This document shows, piece after piece, positions 32,443-38,383 of a stretch of DNA of 38,383 nucleotides (its first letter is position 1; every line of letters begins with the position of its first letter). The stretch lies in contig NZ_JADYTS010000026.1 in NCBI RefSeq assembly GCF_021531355.1, positions 1 to 38,383 on the forward strand, read 5' to 3'. The translations under genes were made by a program, and so were the position numbers. The DNA comes from Leyella stercorea (GTDB lineage: Bacteria; Bacteroidota; Bacteroidia; Bacteroidales; Bacteroidaceae). Below the pieces are notes generated by a model. The model searched no databases, was not told the DNA's origin, and worked only from the letters and a program-made list of their open reading frames with translations.

Positions 32443-33042
32443 TTAGTCGAGAAGAGTAGATGCACGTACACGCGACAATGTCTCGGGGGTCATCTGCAGA
32501 TAGCTTGCTATGTACACCAACGGTGCACGCAACACCACCTGCGGCATCAGTTTGCACAGTCTCTTGTAGCGGTCTTGTGCTGTCTCAAAGCGCACAAGGT
32601 CGGCATGTATCTGCGACATGATGAGGCTTTCCTCCAATATCTTGCGGTAGAGTATCTGTATGTTGACGTTGTGCATAGCCACTCTTTCAAGCTCGGCCTT
32701 AGGCAGAGCGTATACTACAGTAGGCTCGATGGCCTCAATCTGCAGCTTGGTTGGTTCCTCCTTGAAGAGGCTTTCGATGCACATTACGATGGTATGGTCT
32801 TGTGCCAGATGTTCGGTCACTTCCTTGCCGTGCTTAAAGTAGAATTGGCGCATGAGTCCCTTGTCGATATACAAGAAGTTCTTGCATATTTCACCTTCGC
32901 TGAGTGCAATTTCGCCTTTGGTGTACTTGATAGGTACAAGTATGCTCTCAAGCACGTCGAGCTCATCGTGCGTCATTGTACTGTAACGTCTTGCCAATTC
33001 ACGTGCGATGTCGCGCGTGTTTGTGCCGACCAACTCTTTCAT
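32443..33042 (-). CDS. Crp/Fnr-family transcriptional regulator
   Basis: 199-residue regulator with an N-terminal cyclic-nucleotide-binding fold (about 20-125: IKYTKGEIALSEGEICKNFLYIDKGLM) and a short C-terminal winged helix (about 150-199), with recognition region YIASYLQMTPETLSRVRAS. The phosphate-binding cassette residues of true cAMP sensors are not seen, which is usual in Bacteroidota members. The ligand is unknown. Its start has a Shine-Dalgarno-like sequence, rare in this phylum. purT follows by 45 bases, so the two may be co-transcribed; a link to purine regulation is only a guess. Confidence 0.9.
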   Translation of the reverse strand: MKELVGTNTRDIARELARRYSTMTHDELDVLESILVPIKYTKGEIALSEGEICKNFLYIDKGLMRQFYFKHGKEVTEHLAQDHTIVMCIESLFKEEPTKLQIEAIEPTVVYALPKAELERVAMHNVNIQILYRKILEESLIMSQIHADLVRFETAQDRYKRLCKLMPQVVLRAPLVYIASYLQMTPETLSRVRASTLLD

Positions 33043-33059
33043 AAGTTACCTTCCTTTCT
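33043..33059 (-). promoter_or_regulatory. Shine-Dalgarno-like site ahead of the Crp-like gene
   Basis: On the minus strand AAAGGAAGG ends six bases before the ATG. Most genes in this window have AT-rich starts without such a motif, as expected for Bacteroidota. Confidence 0.5.
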
Positions 33060-33126
33060 ATATTTGTTTAGTTGACTTATTGATTTTTGTTTGGTTGAAT
33101 ATATATTTAACTCTATCGACCCTTTT

Positions 33127-34908
33127 TTAGTCGAGCTTCAGCACGGCGAGGAATGCTTTCTGCGGAACCTCGACATTGCCAATCTGCTTCATACGCTTCT
33201 TTCCCTTCTTCTGCTTTTCGAGCAATTTGCGCTTACGGCTTACGTCGCCACCATAACACTTTGCTGTCACGTCCTTGCGTACGCACTTGATAGTCTCGCG
33301 TGCAACAATCTTGGCACCGATGGCAGCCTGTATGGCAATGTCAAACTGCTGGCGTGGGATGAGGTCCTTCAGCTTCTCGCACATCTTGCGTCCCATGCTT
33401 ACGGCATTGTCCTGATGGGTCAGTGCTGAGAGGGCGTCGACAGGTTCGCCGTTGAGCAGGATGTCGAGCTTGGCCAGACGTGATGGGCGGAAGCCGTCGA
33501 TATGATAGTCGAACGAGGCGTAGCCCTTGCTTATCGACTTGAGTTTGTCGTAGAAGTCGATCACAATCTCGCCAAGTGGCAGCATAAAGTGCAGTTCCAC
33601 GCGGTTGCCGCTGACGTATTCCTGGTTGATGAGCTCGCCGCGCTTGTCGAGGCAGAGTGTCATGATAGGACCAATGAAGTTTGTCGTGGTGATGATTGAT
33701 GCACGAATGTATGGTTCTTCGATATGGTCGATGAGTGTCTGCTCGGGCAATCCCGACGGATTGTGTACCTCCTTCACGCCTCCCTGCTTGTCGTATACCA
33801 TATACGAAACGTTGGGCACGGTGGTGATAACGTCCATATTGAACTCGCGGTCGAGTCGTTCCTGTACAATCTCCATGTGCAGCAGTCCGAGGAATCCGCA
33901 GCGGAATCCGAATCCGAGTGCTACCGACGACTCTGGCGAGAATGTCAGTGAAGCGTCGTTGAGTTGCAACTTCTCGAGCGAAGCGCGCAGATTCTCGTAT
34001 TCGCTTGGGTCGATGGGGTATACACCGGCAAACACCATAGGCTTTACTTCCTGGAATCCGGAGATTGCTTTATCGCATGGACGGTTGACGTGGGTGATGG
34101 TATCGCCCACCTTAACCTCAGTGGCATCCTTGATGCCCGATATGATGTAGCCTACCTCGCCAGTGCCGAGCACCTGACGTGGCACCATGTCCATCTTCAG
34201 TACGCCTACTTCATCTGCCACATACTCCATTCCGGTGTTGAAGAACTTCACCTTGTCGCCCTTGCGTATCTCGCCGTTCTCAATCTTGAAGTAGGCAATG
34301 ATACCGCGGAATGAGTTGAATACCGAGTCGAAAATGAGCGCCTGAAGCGGACCCTTTGTATCGCCTACGGGATGTGGTACACGCTCTACTATGGCTTTGA
34401 GCACATCGTCAACGCCTTCGCCTGTCTTGCCCGAGGCACGCAGAATGTCCTCACGCTTACAACCGATAAGATCTATAATCTCATCCTCTACCTCGTCGGG
34501 CATTGCGCTTGGCATGTCGATCTTGTTCAGCACGGGTATTATTTCAAGGTCGTGTTCTATAGCCATATAGAGGTTTGAGATGGTCTGCGCCTGAACGCCC
34601 TGTGTGGCGTCTACAACGAGCAACGCACCCTCGCAGGCAGCAATGCTTCGCGACACTTCGTATGAGAAGTCGACGTGTCCCGGGGTATCAATAAGATTGA
34701 GAATATATGTCTGGCCGTTATGCTTATACTCCATCTGGATGGCATGGCTCTTGATTGTGATACCACGCTCGCGCTCCAAGTCCATGTTGTCAAGCATCTG
34801 GCCTTCAGTTATCTTGATTGTTTGCGTACGCTCCAACAGTCGGTCGGCAAGTGTCGACTTGCCGTGGTCGATGTGGGCAATAATACAGAAATTCCTTATA
34901 TTGTCCAT
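33127..34908 (-). CDS. lepA: Elongation factor 4 (back-translocase)
   Basis: Translational GTPase LepA/EF4, 593 residues, standard length. GTPase motifs: [16 protein letters not shown] (G1), [13 protein letters not shown] (G2), [15 protein letters not shown] (G3), [10 protein letters not shown] (G4). Domain II and the EF-G-like domains III and V follow, then the LepA-specific C-terminal domain ending in [20 protein letters not shown] and [15 protein letters not shown]. It acts on stalled ribosomes at the membrane or in the cytosol. Its -7 promoter box is at 34931-34938. The 84-base gap to the downstream Crp-like gene shows no terminator. Confidence 0.98.
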   Translation of the reverse strand: MDNIRNFCIIAHIDHGKSTLADRLLERTQTIKITEGQMLDNMDLERERGITIKSHAIQMEYKHNGQTYILNLIDTPGHVDFSYEVSRSIAACEGALLVVDATQGVQAQTISNLYMAIEHDLEIIPVLNKIDMPSAMPDEVEDEIIDLIGCKREDILRASGKTGEGVDDVLKAIVERVPHPVGDTKGPLQALIFDSVFNSFRGIIAYFKIENGEIRKGDKVKFFNTGMEYVADEVGVLKMDMVPRQVLGTGEVGYIISGIKDATEVKVGDTITHVNRPCDKAISGFQEVKPMVFAGVYPIDPSEYENLRASLEKLQLNDASLTFSPESSVALGFGFRCGFLGLLHMEIVQERLDREFNMDVITTVPNVSYMVYDKQGGVKEVHNPSGLPEQTLIDHIEEPYIRASIITTTNFIGPIMTLCLDKRGELINQEYVSGNRVELHFMLPLGEIVIDFYDKLKSISKGYASFDYHIDGFRPSRLAKLDILLNGEPVDALSALTHQDNAVSMGRKMCEKLKDLIPRQQFDIAIQAAIGAKIVARETIKCVRKDVTAKCYGGDVSRKRKLLEKQKKGKKRMKQIGNVEVPQKAFLAVLKLD

Positions 34909-34930
34909 TGATATATATCAGTTTTATGTG

Positions 34931-34938
34931 CAAAGATA
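34931..34938 (-). promoter_or_regulatory. Putative -7 box of lepA
   Basis: Minus strand reads TATCTTTG, a match to TANNTTTG, 22 bases ahead of the lepA start. No -33 box at standard spacing; a TTTG on the minus strand lies only 14 bases away. Confidence 0.5.
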
Positions 34939-34960
34939 CTCGTTTTTTCCGACAAATGGG

Positions 34961-34968
34961 TAACTTTG
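34961..34968 (+). promoter_or_regulatory. Putative -7 box of the small lipoprotein gene
   Basis: TAACTTTG matches TANNTTTG, about 92 bases ahead of the ATG at 35060. It is only 22 bases from the divergent lepA -7 box, so the two promoters would overlap. Confidence 0.45.
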
Positions 34969-35059
34969 CATAAGAATTTATGTCTTAAAGGGTTGTGAAT
35001 CTAAACTTTCACATTTCTTATTGATTTAATTATTAGAAATATAACATAACGTATACGAA

Positions 35060-35461
35060 ATGAGATATTTTGCTATTTGTGCCGCTTTGTGTTCTGTCAT
35101 GCTTTGCGGCTGTCATGAGAGTATGGAGCAACGTGCCCAGCGTGAGGCACGTGAGTTTACCAAGAAGTATTGCCCGACGCCGGTTCAGAACAATTTCCGT
35201 ACCGACAGTGTGGCGTTTGAAATGGATACCAAGACCTATCATTATTATTGTTCGGCTGTAGGCGACCTGGACAATGTCAAGGTTTTTGATATTCACCGTG
35301 AGAAGATTGCCGAGATTCTGTTGACTAATATACGCGAGAGTACATCGTTCCGCCCGTATATGAAGGAGGGCTTCGCGTTTCAGTGGACTCTGCGTTCGGA
35401 TAAAGACAAGAAGAAGGTGTATTTCGATCGTAGGTATACACCGAAGGATTACAACAAGTAG
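35060..35461 (+). CDS. Small lipoprotein, conserved-looking, unknown function
   Basis: 133 residues. Signal peptide MRYFAICAALCSVML with cysteines at the lipobox (LCGC; the last Cys is the likely lipidation site), then a charged segment (HESMEQRAQREAREFTKKY). The rest is a small alpha/beta domain with FRTDSVAFEMDTKTYHYYCS and KEGFAFQWTLRSDKDKKKVY. I do not recognise the family. Single gene, divergent from lepA and convergent with nagA, ended by an unusually long hairpin. Confidence 0.78.
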   Translation: MRYFAICAALCSVMLCGCHESMEQRAQREAREFTKKYCPTPVQNNFRTDSVAFEMDTKTYHYYCSAVGDLDNVKVFDIHREKIAEILLTNIRESTSFRPYMKEGFAFQWTLRSDKDKKKVYFDRRYTPKDYNK

Positions 35462-35498
35462 AAGATGTTTGTAGAAATCAAACGCTGATAAATACAAT

Positions 35499-35587
35499 AA
35501 ACGACAAAAGACAACAAGTACAACATCATATACTCTGTATTAAGGTATACCAACGTTGTACTTGTTGTCTTTTGTCGTTTTTTTATT
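35499..35587. terminator. Bidirectional terminator with a 26-bp perfect stem
   Basis: Arms at 35499-35524 and 35555-35580 are perfect complements over 26 bases (AAACGACAAAAGACAACAAG... against ...CTTGTTGTCTTTTGTCGTTT), with a 30-base loop. T residues follow on the plus strand (seven in a row). It sits between the convergent lipoprotein gene and the nagA copy at 35589. Confidence 0.9.
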
Positions 35588-35588
35588 T

Positions 35589-36746
35589 TTAGAGATAGTT
35601 CACCACTTCATTGCCCATCTGCATTACATAGGTGAGGTTGATGTCCTTGTCAAATACGATGATGTCTGCATCCTTGCCTTCTTCGATAGAACCCTTGCGG
35701 TCGAACACGCCCATGATTTTGGCTGGTGTTTCGCTCGCCATGCGGAAAGCGTCTTCCATAGGAATGTTGGCTTTCTGTATGCAGGTGCGTATGAGGGTGT
35801 CCATAGTGGCGATTGAGCCTGCAAGAGCCGAACGGTCTGCCAGCTTACATACGCCGTCTTCCATGATGACGCGTGGCTCGGCTGAAACATCGCCTTCGCT
35901 TGCGGCATATGCCAAAGAGTCGGTGATGAGTGCCATACGTTCAACGCCCTTGATCTTGTGTACAACCTTAAGCATTACTGGCGGTACGTGCAAGCCGTCA
36001 GCGATGACCTCTACGGTCATGTCCTGCATTGCATATACGCTCTCTACGGTGCCAGGCACCTTAAACTCGTGCTCCTTATATACTACAGGCATGGCGTTGT
36101 AGAAGTGTGCAGCGTGCGTCATGCCAGCCTTGTGAGCTTCCACCACGTCCTTGTAAGTGGCACGTGTGCAGGTGAGTGCAGTAAGTACGCCGTGCATATT
36201 ACATGTCTTGATGAAGCGTACAGAACCTGGCAGTTCGGGAGCTTCGTCCCAACGCTTTAGGCACTTGTACTTGCTGAGCAGCGTTTCGTATTCGTATATT
36301 ACCGGTGCCTTGATCAGCACGGGGTTCTGTGCACCAGCCTCTTTGGGGTTGATATACGAACCTTCGATGTGCAAACCGAGCACTGGGCTGTTCTCCTCAG
36401 CCATGAGTTTCTCGCATACATTGCATGCTGCCTCAATAGTAGGGATAGTCGATGACGACAGTGTCGGGTATATTGAGGTAGTGCCATGCTTCAAGTGTGC
36501 GTTGACCGCTTCGCGGAAAGCGTCTTCGCAGCCTTCGATAAAGTCGCGTCCGCCACCGCCGTGTGTATGCATGTCTACACCGCCGGGGACAAGATAGCCC
36601 CCGTTAACGTCGATGATTTCAGCTCCCACAACGTGCAGGTCGATGTTTGAGACACATCTGATTCTGTTGCCGTCGGTAACGATGGAGCCGCCATCAAGCC
36701 ATCCTTTCGGTGTGAGGATGCGACCGTTGACAAATTGTTTTAGCAT
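35589..36746 (-). CDS. nagA: NagA-like N-acetylglucosamine-6-phosphate deacetylase, variant copy (His193 to Cys)
   Basis: 385 residues, the second gene of a tandem pair and about 75% identical, without gaps, to the copy upstream (hand count). The family normally hydrolyses GlcNAc-6-phosphate to GlcN-6-phosphate and acetate in the cytoplasm. HTH at 60-62 (HxH), E128, H214, H253 and D276 are all kept. The canonical metal-ligand histidine in the GHT motif is replaced: LTCTRATY, with C193 (codon at 36168-36170; TGC against CAC in the other copy, two base changes). LHLEGPY has also become LHIEGSY next to the metal-ligand glutamate. Activity, metal or substrate may therefore differ. The reading frame is intact and surfaces elsewhere are well conserved, arguing against simple decay. 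Confidence 0.9.
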   Translation of the reverse strand: MLKQFVNGRILTPKGWLDGGSIVTDGNRIRCVSNIDLHVVGAEIIDVNGGYLVPGGVDMHTHGGGGRDFIEGCEDAFREAVNAHLKHGTTSIYPTLSSSTIPTIEAACNVCEKLMAEENSPVLGLHIEGSYINPKEAGAQNPVLIKAPVIYEYETLLSKYKCLKRWDEAPELPGSVRFIKTCNMHGVLTALTCTRATYKDVVEAHKAGMTHAAHFYNAMPVVYKEHEFKVPGTVESVYAMQDMTVEVIADGLHVPPVMLKVVHKIKGVERMALITDSLAYAASEGDVSAEPRVIMEDGVCKLADRSALAGSIATMDTLIRTCIQKANIPMEDAFRMASETPAKIMGVFDRKGSIEEGKDADIIVFDKDINLTYVMQMGNEVVNYL

Positions 36747-36758
36747 AGCTTTACTGTT

Positions 36759-37916
36759 TTAGAGTTCGTTGGTTACCTCGTTGCCCATCTGCATAACGTA
36801 TGTGAGCTTAAGGTCGTTGTCGAACATCATGATATCGGCGTCCTTGCCGTCCTCAAGTGATCCCTTGCGGTCGAATACACCCATAATCTTGGCAGGAGTT
36901 TCGCTTGCCATGCGGCATGCGTCTTCCATTGGGATGTTGGCCTGCTGCACGCATGTGCGGATGAGGCGGTCCATAGTGGCGATAGAGCCTGCAAGTGCTG
37001 AGTGGTCGGCGAGCTTGCATACACCGTCCTCAAGGATTACGCGCGGGTCGAATGCTACGCCCTCGTCGCTTGCTGCGCATGCCAAAGAGTCGGTGATGAG
37101 GGCTGTCTTCTCAACGCCCTTAATCTGATATACAACGCGAAGCATTACCGGTGGCACGTGGATGCCGTCGGCGATGACCTCTACTGACATGTCTGAGAGT
37201 GCATAGATACTCTCAACGGTGCCGGGCACCTTGAATTCGTGCTCCTTATATACTACAGGCATAGCGTTGTAGAAGTGTGTGGCGTGCGACATACCGGCAT
37301 CATGGCCAGCCACAACGTCTTCGTATGTGGCGCGTGTGTGACCTATTGCTGCCACAACGCCATGCTTGCGGCACGACTTGATGAACTCTGCTGAGCCCGG
37401 AAGTTCGGGAGCTTCGTCCCAGCGCTTGATGCAAGGATACTTGTCGAGCAGCGGTTCGTATTCCTCGGCTACTGGCGGTTTGATCCATTCAGGAATCTGT
37501 GCGCCTGCCTGCTTGGGGTTGAAGTAAGGACCTTCGAGGTGGAGTCCGAGTACAGGACTGTTCTCCTCTGCCATGAGTTTTTCGCATGTTTCGCATGCAG
37601 CCTCAATCATTGGCACTGTAGATGAAGACAGAGTGGGGAAGATGGCTGTTGTACCATGCTTCATGTGTGCCTTTATGGCAACGCGGAAAGCCTCTTCCGA
37701 GCCCTCCATGAAGTCGCGTCCGCCACCGCCATGCACGTGCATCTCAATGCCGCCAGGAACTACATAGCAACCCTTGGCATCTATGATTTCTGCATCTACG
37801 ATGTGGAGATCACTGTTTGATACGGCTTTAATCTTGTTGCCGTCGATGATAACTGAACCGCCTTCGAGCCAGCCTTCTGGTGTGAGAATGCGGCCGTTGA
37901 TAATTTGTTTTAGCAT
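36759..37916 (-). CDS. nagA: N-acetylglucosamine-6-phosphate deacetylase, canonical copy
   Basis: Amidohydrolase that converts GlcNAc-6-phosphate to glucosamine-6-phosphate and acetate, in amino-sugar catabolism and cell-wall recycling. 385 residues. All expected catalytic features are visible: HVH at 60-62, E128 in LHLEGPYFNP, H193 in AIGHTRATY, H214 in THFYNAMP, H253 in GIHVPP and the catalytic D276 in LITDSLA. First gene of the tandem pair, followed after 12 bases by the variant copy. No nagB lies in the window. The GH20 and GH18 enzymes in this window could supply its substrate after import and phosphorylation. Confidence 0.95.
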   Translation of the reverse strand: MLKQIINGRILTPEGWLEGGSVIIDGNKIKAVSNSDLHIVDAEIIDAKGCYVVPGGIEMHVHGGGGRDFMEGSEEAFRVAIKAHMKHGTTAIFPTLSSSTVPMIEAACETCEKLMAEENSPVLGLHLEGPYFNPKQAGAQIPEWIKPPVAEEYEPLLDKYPCIKRWDEAPELPGSAEFIKSCRKHGVVAAIGHTRATYEDVVAGHDAGMSHATHFYNAMPVVYKEHEFKVPGTVESIYALSDMSVEVIADGIHVPPVMLRVVYQIKGVEKTALITDSLACAASDEGVAFDPRVILEDGVCKLADHSALAGSIATMDRLIRTCVQQANIPMEDACRMASETPAKIMGVFDRKGSLEDGKDADIMMFDNDLKLTYVMQMGNEVTNEL

Positions 37917-38012
37917 AATGTTTGGTTAGTTAAGAACTTGCTAAGCTACATTACATTATATAATATATATGTATATGCAAGACTTTTGAGTTCATTAGTA
38001 TATTTATGTAAG

Positions 38013-38020
38013 CAAAGGTA
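38013..38020 (-). promoter_or_regulatory. Putative -7 box of the nagA pair
   Basis: Minus strand reads TACCTTTG, a full match to TANNTTTG, about 97 bases ahead of the first nagA start. A TTTG lies at a 23-base spacing (38044-38047), slightly longer than usual. Confidence 0.55.
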
Positions 38021-38074
38021 CATATATTTTTTACAACTTAGTGCAAAAAAACGGAAAAATAGAAGAAAAATTAT

Positions 38075-38326
38075 TTAGTATCCCATTTCGCCAAGTGCTG
38101 TAGCGAGCTGGTCGGGACAGCTTGTCATTTTGCCGCCGCATGTGATGCCCTTGAGTGTCTGCTTCACGTCGGTAGCTTTCTTGCCGATGCACAGTGCGCA
38201 TATGCCTTTGAGGTTGCCGTTGCATCCGCCCTCGAATGCGAGGTTGCGTATGATGCCGTCGGCGTCAACGTCGATGCTGATAAGGCGGCTGCAAGTGCCG
38301 CATGTGGTGTAATCCAAGTGATTCAT
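38075..38326 (-). CDS. TSCPD-domain protein (four-cysteine family)
   Basis: 83 residues from the ATG at 38326 (MNHLDYTTCGTCSRL); the frame extends upstream only through the GC-rich repeat, so the shorter start is preferred. Cysteines in CGTCSR, FEGGCNGN, GICALCIGK and MTSCPDQLA fit the small TSCPD family (TIGR03905-like), related to the C-terminal domain of some ribonucleotide reductases. Function is unknown; a metal or Fe-S site is plausible from the cysteines. Single gene; its stop is about 55 bases from the nagA promoter box. Confidence 0.88.
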   Translation of the reverse strand: MNHLDYTTCGTCSRLISIDVDADGIIRNLAFEGGCNGNLKGICALCIGKKATDVKQTLKGITCGGKMTSCPDQLATALGEMGY

Positions 38327-38342
38327 AATTATATATAAGGAA

Positions 38343-38383
38343 GCCCCACCCCCTTGCCCCTCCCTACGGGGGAGGGGCAAGGG
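38343..38383 (+). repeat. GC-rich palindromic intergenic repeat, copy 3
   Basis: Begins GCCCCACCCCC, like the copy at 1-40, and continues with CCCCTCCC-TAC-GGGGGAGGGG. It lies just upstream of the TSCPD gene and is cut by the window end. Confidence 0.75.

Overview
The window looks like chromosome of a Bacteroidales bacterium, most likely Prevotella or a close relative. The evidence is: SusC/SusD-type outer-membrane genes, ECF sigma/FecR pairs, lipoproteins with an acidic residue soon after the lipobox cysteine, almost no Shine-Dalgarno sequences, and Bacteroidota-type promoters (TTTG, 19-20 bases, TANNTTTG) ahead of several genes. No tRNA, rRNA, CRISPR array, phage gene or transposase gene was found.

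Layout. Positions 1-5170 hold a GH20 beta-hexosaminidase and housekeeping genes (ilvE, trmB, mrp). Positions 5387-14755 are a polysaccharide-utilization locus: ECF sigma factor, FecR anti-sigma factor, SusC-like transducer with an STN signalling domain, SusD-like lipoprotein, GH18 endoglycosidase-like lipoprotein and a DUF1735+LamG lipoprotein. The layout fits sensing and use of a host N-glycan or another GlcNAc-containing glycan. Positions 14960-15188 hold an apparently independent, non-coding transcription unit. It is followed by a TlpA-like thioredoxin, a MATE exporter, a cytidylate-kinase-like protein, a YfcE-type phosphoesterase and a small membrane protein. The minus-strand block 19495-24342 has a TonB-receptor-like barrel and an operon of lipoprotein, ECF sigma factor and a predicted anti-sigma/outer-membrane-barrel fusion. 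Next is lutABC (24553-27283, lactate oxidation). The minus-strand block 27549-31149 is a small cassette for an acylated 3-amino-3,6-dideoxyhexose, whose first gene, an acyltransferase, is frameshifted at an AT dinucleotide tract. Then come purT, a Crp-like regulator, lepA, a small lipoprotein, two tandem nagA genes and a TSCPD-domain protein.

Working together: GH20, GH18 with SusCD, and the NagA pair would form a release-import-deacetylation path for N-acetylglucosamine, although GH20 and nagA are not contiguous with the SusCD locus. The downstream NagA copy has lost a predicted metal-binding histidine (Cys at residue 193).

The least explained structure is a set of short intergenic tracts with a mostly 7-base period. 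Their sequences differ but share a theme. At least seven lie directly after, or overlap, the stop codon of a gene, and several are folded around a GC-rich core palindrome. Together with GC-rich palindromes at both window ends, a 9-base-period element and an 18-bp tandem repeat, they suggest one or more uncharacterised repeat families. All protein functions are read from motifs by eye; no search was run.
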